Origin: Prauserella muralis
Lineage (GTDB): Bacteria > Actinomycetota > Actinomycetes > Mycobacteriales > Pseudonocardiaceae
Direction: 5' to 3'
Length of the DNA stretch: 64,000 nucleotides
Assembly: GCF_003202285.1 (NCBI RefSeq)
Contig: NZ_MASW01000002.1
Coordinates: 682,001 to 746,000, forward strand
This document shows positions 45,272-52,894 of this stretch, in pieces. The notes below the pieces were generated by a model. It ran no database searches. It saw only the letters and a list, made by a program, of their open reading frames with translations, and was not told where the DNA came from. The position numbers and the translations under genes were made by a program. Numbering within the stretch: position 1 is the first letter of the stretch; every line of letters begins with the position of its first letter.

Positions 45272-46090
45272 CTAGCGATGCGGCTCCAGCGCCGCCTCGG
45301 TGACGTCGGCGGGAAACGGTGAGCGGGCCAATGCTTCCTCGCGGGTCAGGCCACCCTCCTCGACCCGCTCGCGCAGCTGCGCCAGCCGCGCGAGCGGCTC
45401 GCGCTGCGCGGCGACGAACGCGGCGTCCACCGGTTCCCCGTGGCCGGGCACGATGACTCGCCCGCCGAGCGCGAGCAGGTCGTCCAGGGCGGCAGGCCAG
45501 GTCGCCAGGCTGCTGTCCGGGCCGAAGGACTCGGTGGTGAACGACCCACCGGGTGCGTGCTCGACGAGATCCCCGGCGAACGTCACGCCCGCGTCGGGAA
45601 CGTGGACCAGCAGGTCGTGTCCGGTGTGCGCCGGTCCCGCGTGTGCCAGGACGACGGTGCGCCCGCCGAGCGCCAGCTCCGCGTGGCCGCCGACGAGCCG
45701 GCCGGGCAGCACGATCTCGGTGCCCTCCAGGTCCGCGGCGATCGCGGGTTTGCCCTCGGCGCGGTAGCGCTGCGCCCAGCGCCGCCGATCGCCCGGACCG
45801 TCGTCGGCCAGCGCGGCGCGGCAGCCCGGGTGAGCCCACACGTCGCACGGCAGGAACGCCGCCGTGCCGAAGCTGTGGTCGAAGTGCGCGTGGGTCAGCG
45901 CCACGCTCCACGGCAGCGGCGTCACCGTGCGGACCGCGGCGGCCAGCTCGGCGCCCTGCGCGGCGCCGCCGCGCGTGTCGACCACCAGGCAGCGCCGCGC
46001 GCCCACGACGAGGCCGACGGACAGGTCGAGCTCGGCATAGCGGCGTACGAGCACCCCGTCGCCGACCTCGATCCAGCGGCCCTCACCCAT
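45272..46090 (-). CDS. Metallo-beta-lactamase fold hydrolase
   Basis: A 272-residue protein. The zinc motif H67-A-H69-F-D71-H72 is complete, followed by His in AHAGPAHTGHDLLV and the Asp in TFAGDLVEH and His in VPGHGEPVD, as in glyoxalase II-like enzymes with two metals. Substrate is not clear; lactonase or thioester hydrolase activity are options. The start ATG 46090 overlaps the end of the comB-like gene by 8 nt, indicating a two-gene leftward operon. Confidence 0.86.
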   Translation of the reverse strand: MGEGRWIEVGDGVLVRRYAELDLSVGLVVGARRCLVVDTRGGAAQGAELAAAVRTVTPLPWSVALTHAHFDHSFGTAAFLPCDVWAHPGCRAALADDGPGDRRRWAQRYRAEGKPAIAADLEGTEIVLPGRLVGGHAELALGGRTVVLAHAGPAHTGHDLLVHVPDAGVTFAGDLVEHAPGGSFTTESFGPDSSLATWPAALDDLLALGGRVIVPGHGEPVDAAFVAAQREPLARLAQLRERVEEGGLTREEALARSPFPADVTEAALEPHR

Positions 46091-46760
46091 GCCGGTACAC
46101 CCCGTCGCCGCCCAGCACGGGTACCACGGCCGAGACCCCGACCGCACCGGCGTGCTTGACGACGTGCCGCTCGCCGTGCGCGCGCAGCTCCCGGCCCGAC
46201 ACGCACTCCGCGACCAGCGCGCCGATGCGCTCACCCGCGGCCCGGAACGTCAGCGCGGCCAGCGAGGCCTCGGGCGAGGCGTCGCCCGCGCCGAGGTCGA
46301 GCAACGCGGCGACGACCGCCCCTGCGCCGAGGTGGTCCTCGGCACAGGGACGCAGCGGCCCTTCGGCCCCGGGCCGCGCCGCCAGGTCCACGCCCCATCG
46401 CTCGCCGCCCGCGACGATGCCGATGGGAGCCTCGCCGGCGAGCTGCGCGACGGCTCGCGCCACCGCCGCGGCATTGCGCAGGCAGGCGGTGAGCACGTGA
46501 GCGCCCGTGGCCGACGCCTGCGCCGACAGCGTGGCTCCGTTCGGTGACCGCAGTGGCACGGCGTCCCCGGGCGGCGGGTCCGGCTCCGCCCAGCGCACCG
46601 GCCGCACCCGGCGGCCCTCGGCGAGCAGCAGATCGACCCGGGTGGAGAACGACAGCACGTCGACCACCACGAGCACCCGGCAGTCACCGGACAGGGCGGC
46701 GAGGCCCTCGGTGCCCCAGTCGAGCCGCAGCCCGTAGCCGGATTGTGCGAACACCGTCAC
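46083..46760 (-). CDS. comB: 2-phosphosulfolactate phosphatase-like protein (ComB family)
   Basis: A 225-residue GTG-start protein. ComB blocks are visible: VVVDVLSFSTRVD near 33-45, SPNGATLS near 70, IVAGGERW near 115 and LRPCAEDHLGAGAVVAAL near 135. The archaeal enzyme releases phosphate from phosphosulfolactate in coenzyme M synthesis; actinobacteria lack that pathway, so here a related phosphatase reaction is more likely. It is the first gene of an operon with the MBL hydrolase. Confidence 0.75.
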   Translation of the reverse strand: MTVFAQSGYGLRLDWGTEGLAALSGDCRVLVVVDVLSFSTRVDLLLAEGRRVRPVRWAEPDPPPGDAVPLRSPNGATLSAQASATGAHVLTACLRNAAAVARAVAQLAGEAPIGIVAGGERWGVDLAARPGAEGPLRPCAEDHLGAGAVVAALLDLGAGDASPEASLAALTFRAAGERIGALVAECVSGRELRAHGERHVVKHAGAVGVSAVVPVLGGDGVYRHG

Positions 46761-46822
46761 GGCACGTCAGGATGCCCCCTCCGGCGCGGCCACGAACAGG
46801 CGGGATGGCACACTCCCTGCCT

Positions 46823-47296
46823 GTGCGTGTGTATCTGGGTTCCGACCATGCGGGTTTCGAGCTGAAGAACCACCTTGTCGCCCACCTGCGCGAGCAGGGG
46901 CACGAGGTGACCGACATCGGCCCGCACGTCTACGACGCGGCTGACGACTATCCCGCCTTCTGCATCGAGACCGCGCGCCGCGTGGTCGCCGACGAGGGCA
47001 GCCTCGGCATCGTGATCGGCGGCTCCGGCAACGGCGAGCAGATCGCCGCCAACAAGGTGCCGGGTGCGCGGGCCGGGCTGGCGTGGAGCATCGAGACCGC
47101 CAAGCTCACCCGTGAGCACAACCACGCGCAGCTCATCGGTGTGGGCGCGCGGATGCACAGCAACGAGGAGGCCACGGCGATCGTCGAGGCGTTCCTGGCT
47201 ACCCCTCCTGACACGGACGAGCGGCACGCGCGGCGCGTCCGGCAGATGATGGACTACGAGCGCACCGGCACGCCGCCCGCGCTGCCCCAGGCCTGA
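46823..47296 (+). CDS. rpiB: Ribose-5-phosphate isomerase B
   Basis: A 157-residue LacA/RpiB protein beginning (M)RVYLGSDHAGFELKNHLV, with the anion-hole segment IVIGGSGNGEQIAANKVPGARAG (catalytic-type Ser/Cys loop) and RMHSNEEATAIVEAFL. It interconverts ribose-5-P and ribulose-5-P in the pentose phosphate pathway. GTG 46823 matches family starts and may be leaderless; ATG 46805 adds six residues. It is followed by nei with 6 nt spacing, the order of Rv2465c-Rv2464c. Confidence 0.93.
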   Translation: MRVYLGSDHAGFELKNHLVAHLREQGHEVTDIGPHVYDAADDYPAFCIETARRVVADEGSLGIVIGGSGNGEQIAANKVPGARAGLAWSIETAKLTREHNHAQLIGVGARMHSNEEATAIVEAFLATPPDTDERHARRVRQMMDYERTGTPPALPQA

Positions 47297-47302
47297 GACC
47301 GC

Positions 47303-48112
47303 ATGCCCGAGGGGCACACCCTGCATCGGCTCGCCCGGCTGCACCAGCGGCGTTACGCGGGCGCGCCGGTGCGGGTGTCCAGTCCGCAGGGGCGTTTCGC
47401 CGGTGAGGCCGCGGCGCTCGACGGCAGGACGTTCGTCCGCGCCGAGGCCTACGGCAAGCACCTGTTCCACGACTACGGTCCACACGGAATCGTTCACGTC
47501 CATCTTGGACTCTACGGCACCTTCACCGAGGCCCGGCTGCCCGAAGAACCGCCCTTCGGGCAGGTGCGCATGCGGCTCACCGGCCGGACACATTGGACCG
47601 ATCTGCGTGGGCCCACCCGGTGCGAGCTGCTGTCGGCCGTGGAGACCGACGCGATCAAGGACCGGCTCGGGCCCGATCCGCTGCGTTCCGACGCGCAGCC
47701 CGAGCAGGCGTGGCGGCGGATCTCGCGGTCCCGGACCTCACTGGCCGCGCTGCTGATGGACCAGTCGGTGATCGCCGGTGTCGGCAACGTCTACCGCGCC
47801 GAGGTGCTGTTCCGGCACGGGATCGCGCCGATGCTGCCGGGCCGCTCGCTCGACGCGGCGCTGTGGAAGGACGTCTGGGACGACCTCGTGGCCCTGATGC
47901 GCGCGGGGGTGCGCAGCGGGCGGATCGACACGGTGGCCGACGAGCACCTGCCCGAGGTCACCGGCAGGGCGCCCCGGAAGGACCGCCACGGCGGCGAGGT
48001 CTACGTCTACCGCCGCGCCGGGCAACCGTGCCTGGTGTGCGGCACGCCGGTGGCCCAGACGGAACTGGCAGGCCGGAACCTGTACTGGTGTCCGGCCTGC
48101 CAGCCGGCCTGA
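47303..48112 (+). CDS. nei: Fpg/Nei family DNA glycosylase (endonuclease VIII, Rv2464c-like)
   Basis: A 269-residue protein starting MPEGHTLHRLA, with N-terminal Pro2 and Glu3 as catalytic residues and the conserved Lys52 (AYGKHLF). The H2TH region (DQSVIAGVGNVYRAEVLF) and a C-terminal zinc finger (CLVCGTPV...WCPACQ) are complete. It removes oxidised bases and cuts the strand in base excision repair. It forms an operon with rpiB. Confidence 0.94.
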   Translation: MPEGHTLHRLARLHQRRYAGAPVRVSSPQGRFAGEAAALDGRTFVRAEAYGKHLFHDYGPHGIVHVHLGLYGTFTEARLPEEPPFGQVRMRLTGRTHWTDLRGPTRCELLSAVETDAIKDRLGPDPLRSDAQPEQAWRRISRSRTSLAALLMDQSVIAGVGNVYRAEVLFRHGIAPMLPGRSLDAALWKDVWDDLVALMRAGVRSGRIDTVADEHLPEVTGRAPRKDRHGGEVYVYRRAGQPCLVCGTPVAQTELAGRNLYWCPACQPA

Positions 48113-48127
48113 CCGGCGAGGCTCGGG

Positions 48128-48937
48128 CTAGAAGCCGCCGAAGTCGCCGCCTCCGAAGTCGCCGAAGCCACCTCCGAAATCACCACCGCCGAAGTCACCG
48201 CCGCCGAAGTCCCCTCCGGCGTCACCACCCGCGTCGCCGGCATCACCACCGGCGTCACCGGCGTCGCCGCCCTCCATGGCGTCCTCCTGGCCTGCGTCGT
48301 AGCCGTCCTGCCAGGCGTCGGCCGAGGCGATGCCCGCCATGCCGGAGAACATCGCGCTGAACAGCAGCATGGAGCCGAAGCCCCAGGCGCCGGCCACCAG
48401 GGCGGGCTTCCACCACGGCTCGCTGTACCAGCCGCGGGGGACCGGCCGCCCGGCGACGCGGCCGCCCGGGTAGTAGTGCGGCGTGTGGGAACTCGGCTCC
48501 GGAGAGGCCTCGTAGTGGTGGCCCTCGACGTCCACCGCGCGGTGCTCGGTGACCTTGCCCGCGCGCTCCCGCTCACTGTCCTCGGGCAGCGGCGGGCCGG
48601 GGTCCATGCCCATGGCCTCGCGCGCCGCGCGCACGTAGTAGAGGCCCTCCAGAGCCGTCTCCTTGACCAGGCGTGCCTGTTCGGCGGTCTGGGCCTGCTC
48701 CATTTGCGAGCCTGCCGCGTTGTACCGCTCGGAGGCGTCGGCGAGAGCCTGCTGGGATGCCAGGTCGGTGCCCGTCAGGTTCAGCACCTGCCCGCCGAGG
48801 CGCTCCAGCCACCGGCGTGCCTCACTCTTGGCGTCCTCGAGTTGCCGCCGTTTCGCCTCGGCCTGCGACCGGATCAGGTAGAAGCCGCCGCCGACGACGA
48901 TCAGCAGGAGCACGATCACGACGATCGCGGTACCCAT
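48128..48937 (-). CDS. Membrane protein with coiled region and Gly/Asp/Phe-rich tail
   Basis: A 269-residue protein: N-terminal transmembrane helix (AIVVIVLLLIVVGGGFYLI), a helical DUF1542-like stretch (about 25-110), a Pro/His-rich linker, a second hydrophobic segment near 178-205 (ALVAGAWGFGSMLLFSAMFS), and a C-terminal tail of DAGGDAGD and GGGDFGGGDFGG repeats encoded by 15-bp tandem repeats at about 48133-48260. Similar tailed membrane proteins are seen with phage-shock or surface functions. The role is not known. Confidence 0.75.
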   Translation of the reverse strand: MGTAIVVIVLLLIVVGGGFYLIRSQAEAKRRQLEDAKSEARRWLERLGGQVLNLTGTDLASQQALADASERYNAAGSQMEQAQTAEQARLVKETALEGLYYVRAAREAMGMDPGPPLPEDSERERAGKVTEHRAVDVEGHHYEASPEPSSHTPHYYPGGRVAGRPVPRGWYSEPWWKPALVAGAWGFGSMLLFSAMFSGMAGIASADAWQDGYDAGQEDAMEGGDAGDAGGDAGDAGGDAGGDFGGGDFGGGDFGGGFGDFGGGDFGGF

Positions 48938-49008
48938 GGGTCACTCCCGGTTGTTGGTTCGACTAAACCGGACAACGCGGACGGTATCCCAGCAGTTCCC
49001 GCGACGCC

Positions 49009-49773
49009 TCACCAGGCGCGGCCGACCGTGTACGCGCCGGTCCAGATGTCCTGCTTGCGCACGACGTCACCGGACTCGGGAGCGGCCCAGAGCTGGTTGC
49101 CGCCCGCGTAGATGCCCACGTGGTAGACGCTGCCGTCGCTGTTGTGGAAGAACACCAGGTCACCGGGCCGCTTGTCGCTCTTGGCGACCTCGCGGACCGC
49201 GGCGCGCTGCTGGCTGGAGGTGCGCGGCAGCTCGATCCCGGCGAGCTTGTGCGCGTACTGCGTCAGGCCCGAGCAGTCGAAGCTGTCCGGGCCGTTCGCG
49301 CCGTAGGAGTACGGCTCGCCCGCCTGGTCGGCGGCGGAGCCGACCACGCGCTGGCCTGCCGGTTTCGGCGCGGGCTTCGGCTTCCAGGCCTGCACCGTCA
49401 GTGCCCTGGACGCCGCCGGGTCGTACACCTGGTCGCCGGTGAAGCGCAGGCGCCACTGGCCGCTGCGGTCGATCGTGGCGGCGATCGAGGCGACGCCCTC
49501 TGCGTTGGTGGTGGTCGTCCTGGCGACCGACCACGGCTGGTCGGCGTCGCCCCGGCGTTCGAGGGCGACCTTCTCGCCGGACAGCGGCCGGTCGCCCATG
49601 CCGGTCAGCGTGCCGGTGAACGTCAGCTGGGTGCCCACCTTCACCGAGCCGGGCTCGGACTCGATGCTCTGCTGGGTGGGCATGATCGCGGAGCCGGTCC
49701 CGGCGAAGCCGAGCAACGCCGTGGTGCCTGCGGCGAGCACAACGGCCGACCGTCTCCAGGATGTCGCGGGCAC
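49009..49773 (-). CDS. Secreted NlpC/P60 cell-wall hydrolase
   Basis: About 254 residues, starting at GTG 49773 with GGGAGG 6 nt upstream. A signal peptide (RRSAVVLAAGTTALLGFAGT) is followed by an Ig/bacterial surface-like beta domain (about 30-120: FTGTLTGMGDRPLSGEKVAL) and the NlpC/P60 domain with catalytic Cys in DSFDCSGLTQYA and His in VYHVGIYAGG. It probably cleaves peptidoglycan stem peptides outside the cell. The 5' leader is long (up to about 300 nt) and could be structured. Confidence 0.88.
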   Translation of the reverse strand: MPATSWRRSAVVLAAGTTALLGFAGTGSAIMPTQQSIESEPGSVKVGTQLTFTGTLTGMGDRPLSGEKVALERRGDADQPWSVARTTTTNAEGVASIAATIDRSGQWRLRFTGDQVYDPAASRALTVQAWKPKPAPKPAGQRVVGSAADQAGEPYSYGANGPDSFDCSGLTQYAHKLAGIELPRTSSQQRAAVREVAKSDKRPGDLVFFHNSDGSVYHVGIYAGGNQLWAAPESGDVVRKQDIWTGAYTVGRAW

Positions 49774-50068
49774 TTTGTTCCTCCCGGTTGTGTGGCAATG
49801 ACCAAATGTGTTCCCCCGACTCCCGCCCGGCCTTTCTCGCCGGTGCGGTAGCTGAACGGTAAGCACGTGAATCGCCTGGTAGGAAAGCCGTGTGCAGTGG
49901 GTGACGTGATTTCGTCGACAAATCGAAGAATGACGTTTAACGCATTGAGCGGCACCGACCTCGACAAAGGCGCCACCCGGCCGGAATGCGATGTGTGCTA
50001 TTCGGTGGTGCGCATCACCCTGGCGGGGTGGTCTCCGTCACCGCCGACGTGGCCCTGGCCAGAAAAAC

Positions 50069-50084
50069 TAGAACACGTTATAGT
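50069..50084 (+). promoter_or_regulatory. KstR-type operator overlapping a -10 element
   Basis: TAGAACACGTTATA (50069-50082) fits the KstR consensus TNNAACNNGTTNNA exactly and extends to near-symmetry as CTAGAACACGTTATAG. TATAGT (50079-50084) is a good -10, placing the transcript start at about 50091-50093, so the gene at 50093 would be leaderless and repressed when KstR is bound. Within the 319 bp from 49774 to 50092 I see no gene. Confidence 0.7.
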
Positions 50085-50092
50085 TCGGCGCC

Positions 50093-50977
50093 ATGAAGTT
50101 CACCCTGTCCGTCGCGCTCAGCCCGCTCGACCAGCTCACCGAGCTCGCCGCCGCGGCGGAGGAGTGCGGCTTCGACGCGATCGCGCTGCCCGACTCGCTG
50201 TTCTACTCGGAGACGGTGACCGCCGACTATCCGTACACGCCGGACGGGAGCCGGTTCTGGGACGAGGAGACCCCGTGGGCCGACCCGCTGGTCGCTTCGG
50301 CCGCCATGGGCGCGGTGACCAGCCGGATCCGCTTCTACACCTCGGTGCTCAAGCTCGGTTCCCGCAACCCGGTGCTGCTGGCCCGGCAGGTGGGCTCGGT
50401 CGCCGCCCTCACCGGTGACCGGTTCGGGCTCGGGCTCGGCGTGGGCTGGTCGCCGGAGGAGTTCCGGTGGTGCGGCGCGCCGTACGAGCAGCGCGGCAAG
50501 CGGGTGGACGAGGCCATCGAGGTGCTGCGGCTCATCCTGGGCGGCGGCATGGTCGAGTACCACGGCCGGTTCTTCGACTTCGGCAAGCTGCGGATGAGCC
50601 CCGCGCCCCGCGAGCGCGTGCCGTTCTACATCGGCGGGCACACCGAGGTGGCGTTGCGCAGGGCCGTGCGGGTGGGCGACGGCTGGGCGTCGGCGATGAT
50701 GAAGTTCGACGACCTGCGCTCGACGATCCAGCGGCTGCGCGACCTGCGCGCCGAGTACGGGCGCGAGGCCGAGCCGTTCGAGATCCAGGCCGTGTGCGTC
50801 GACCGGTTCGGGCTCGACGGCTACCGCGAGCAGGCCGACGTCGGCGTCACCGACGTGATCACCGTGCCCTGGGTGTTCGACGGCCACGGCTTCGACGCCC
50901 CGGTGAGCGTCAAGAAGGACTCGATCGCCAGGTTCGCCGACGAGATCATCACCAGGTTCGAGGAGGGCCGATCGTGA
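50093..50977 (+). CDS. LLM-class (F420- or FMN-dependent) oxidoreductase
   Basis: A 294-residue luciferase-like TIM barrel: SVALSPLDQLTELAAAAEECG, FYTSVLKLGSRNPVLLARQV, LTGDRFGLGLGVGWSPEEF and VPFYIGGHTEVALRRAVRVG are family blocks. It probably acts on a lipid or steroid-like substrate, given the KstR-type operator at its promoter, and shares a GTGA overlap with a SnoaL-like partner. No ribosome binding site precedes ATG 50093, in keeping with a leaderless mRNA. Confidence 0.85.
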   Translation: MKFTLSVALSPLDQLTELAAAAEECGFDAIALPDSLFYSETVTADYPYTPDGSRFWDEETPWADPLVASAAMGAVTSRIRFYTSVLKLGSRNPVLLARQVGSVAALTGDRFGLGLGVGWSPEEFRWCGAPYEQRGKRVDEAIEVLRLILGGGMVEYHGRFFDFGKLRMSPAPRERVPFYIGGHTEVALRRAVRVGDGWASAMMKFDDLRSTIQRLRDLRAEYGREAEPFEIQAVCVDRFGLDGYREQADVGVTDVITVPWVFDGHGFDAPVSVKKDSIARFADEIITRFEEGRS

Positions 50978-51420
50978 GCGTGACGGTGTGCTGGGACCCG
51001 GCCGCGGAGCAGCCGCCCGCGCGGCAGGCGGCCTGGCGGTCGATGAACGCGGTGATCGCGGGGGACAAGCCGGGCTGGCTCGCGCTGTTCCATCCCGACG
51101 GTGTCATCGAGGACCCGGTGGGCCCTTCGATGTTCGACGAGGAGGGCAAGGGCCACCACGGCAGCGAGGGGATCTCCGCGTTCTGGGACAAGACCATCGC
51201 CAACGTCGAACGGTTCGAGTTCGTCATCCGCGACTCCCACGCCGCGGGTGACGAGGTGGCCAACGTCGGCACGATCACCACCTACCTGCCCGGCGGCTAC
51301 CGCGTCGACACCGACGGCGTGTTCGTCTACAAGGTCGGCGAGGACGGCCGGATCGTGTCGATGCGGGCGTTCTGGGAGACCGAGCGGGCCATGGCCACGG
51401 CGCGGCAGGTCACCACCTAG
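50974..51420 (+). CDS. SnoaL/NTF2-like protein
   Basis: A 148-residue protein, GTG 50974 overlapping the stop of the LLM gene. The SnoaL/ketosteroid-isomerase-like fold is seen in WRSMNAVIAGDKPGWLALFH, DGVIEDPVGPSMFDEEGKG and SMRAFWETERA. It could isomerise or bind the intermediate produced by the neighbour. With the KstR-type operator, a role in steroid or related side-chain breakdown is inferred. Confidence 0.82.
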   Translation: MSVTVCWDPAAEQPPARQAAWRSMNAVIAGDKPGWLALFHPDGVIEDPVGPSMFDEEGKGHHGSEGISAFWDKTIANVERFEFVIRDSHAAGDEVANVGTITTYLPGGYRVDTDGVFVYKVGEDGRIVSMRAFWETERAMATARQVTT

Positions 51421-51445
51421 CCGTCTCGCCCGCCCGGTCAGCGCG

Positions 51446-51853
51446 TCACCGGTCCTCGACGACGTAGAGCACGTTGCCGTCCGGGTCGCGGAAGCCGAAC
51501 ATCGGCGGCACGCCCTCCCACCGCAGCAGCTCGTCGACGTCCACGTCCTGCTCCGACAGCCGCGCGTGCAACGCCGTCGCGTCGGCGGTGGTGAACCGGA
51601 TGCCCGTGTCCACGCCGGCCGCTCCGCGTCCGGGTGCCGGGCTCAACGCGACGCTGACCGGCGAGCCGGGCGGGCGCACCTCGATCCAGCGCCCGCCCAG
51701 CTGCGCCATCGGCACGTCGACGACCGGCTCGAAGCCGAGCGCGCCGGTGTAGAAGGCCAGCGCCCGGTCCTGGTCGCTCACCGGAACGCCCACGGTGCGG
51801 ATCATGCCGATGGCGGTGTCGGTCTTGTTGGTCTTGTCGGTCTGCTGCGTCAT
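51446..51853 (-). CDS. VOC/glyoxalase-fold protein
   Basis: A 135-residue single VOC protein (RTVGVPVSDQDRALAFYTGA, then PPMFGFRDPDGNVLYVVED) with the typical paired beta-alpha-beta-beta-beta modules. Metal residues are only partly conserved. It follows the SRPBCC gene with 2 nt spacing. Such proteins are often grouped with YCII and SRPBCC genes near ECF sigma factors. Confidence 0.85.
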   Translation of the reverse strand: MTQQTDKTNKTDTAIGMIRTVGVPVSDQDRALAFYTGALGFEPVVDVPMAQLGGRWIEVRPPGSPVSVALSPAPGRGAAGVDTGIRFTTADATALHARLSEQDVDVDELLRWEGVPPMFGFRDPDGNVLYVVEDR

Positions 51854-51855
51854 GG

Positions 51856-52434
51856 TCAGCTCTCCTGTCTCTTCTGGTCTTCCAGGTCGGTCCGCAGGGC
51901 GCTCAGGCGCTCCCGCCAGAACGCCTTGAGACGCTCGGCGGTGGCGGGGTCCGGCAGGTGCTCGTGTTCCACCGCGACGCGGCTCCGGCCCGCGCCGACG
52001 GCCTCGAACGTGACGCTGACCCGGCTGCCGTCGGCGGCCCAGTCGAAGCGCACCGACCGGTGCGGCCGCGCGGTCCGCTCCCGCAGGGCGATGCCGGGCA
52101 GCCAGCGTTCGCGCGTTCCGGGGCGCACGACCGCGGCGTAGAGCCGCTCCACCGGCACGCTCATCGTCGCGCTGCTGCCGACGGTGAACGTGCCGTCCGG
52201 CCGCACGCCCGCCGGGCGCAGTCCTCTGGCCTGCTCGTACTCAACGATCAGCTTCTGCGCCCACCAGGCACTCATGCCGTGCTCGGCGCGCAGCCAGCCT
52301 GCGATCTCCCGGAACGGGCGGCCCGGCGCGCCCCACTCGTCGAGCACGGCGAACCATGCGGCGTAGTCCCGGCCGGTGGCCCGGCGAAGTCCCGGACGGC
52401 GCTGCGCGGGATCCCGTTCGGCTGCGATCATCAT
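51856..52434 (-). CDS. DUF4287 plus SRPBCC (AHSA1-type) fusion
   Basis: A 192-residue protein. Residues about 18-70 are DUF4287-like (GRDYAAWFAVLDEWGAPGRP, then HGMSAWWAQKLIVEYEQARG) and about 85-190 an AHSA1/SRPBCC cavity domain (TFTVGSSATMSVPVERLYAA). Cavity proteins bind hydrophobic ligands. It is leftward, divergent from the YCII gene by 88 bp. Confidence 0.85.
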   Translation of the reverse strand: MMIAAERDPAQRRPGLRRATGRDYAAWFAVLDEWGAPGRPFREIAGWLRAEHGMSAWWAQKLIVEYEQARGLRPAGVRPDGTFTVGSSATMSVPVERLYAAVVRPGTRERWLPGIALRERTARPHRSVRFDWAADGSRVSVTFEAVGAGRSRVAVEHEHLPDPATAERLKAFWRERLSALRTDLEDQKRQES

Positions 52435-52522
52435 GTCCTCCTCGGTTCACGACGAGGTAGAAGCTGCGGCGCCGGTTTCGACATCGCGGGTGAGAAGAAG
52501 CCGGAAAACTTTGGAGGCACGC

Positions 52523-52894
52523 GTGAAGTACCTGGTGCTGATCTACACGAACCCGGACGCGCGGCGACTGTGGGAGCAGTTGCCCGAGGCCGAGCAGGCG
52601 CAGGGCCTGCGGGCCTACGCGGCACTGAACGAGGAGCTGGCGGCGTCGGGGGAGATGATCGTGTCGGAGTCGCTGGCCGATCCGTCACTCGCCCGGCAGG
52701 TGACCGTGCGCGGCGGGCAGATCTCGGCCACCGACGGCCCGTTCGCCGAGACCAAGGAGCAGCTGGCGGGCTTCTACCTCGTCGAGTGCGGCAGCCTCGA
52801 GCGCGCCACCGAGATCGCCGCCCGGATTCCGGAGGCGGAGGCGGGTGTGATCGAGGTGCGGCCCGTCCGCACGTTCAGCGGGCTGGAGATGTGA
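52523..52894 (+). CDS. YCII-family (DGPF) protein
   Basis: A 123-residue protein, GTG 52523 preceded by GGAGG. It begins MKYLVLIYTNPDARRLW and has the DGPFAETKEQLAGFY block that names the DGPF group. It overlaps the ECF sigma gene (GTGA), a gene pair typical for ECF42 factors. The fold is ferredoxin-like; a role as sigma regulator or enzyme is not established. Confidence 0.88.
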   Translation: MKYLVLIYTNPDARRLWEQLPEAEQAQGLRAYAALNEELAASGEMIVSESLADPSLARQVTVRGGQISATDGPFAETKEQLAGFYLVECGSLERATEIAARIPEAEAGVIEVRPVRTFSGLEM

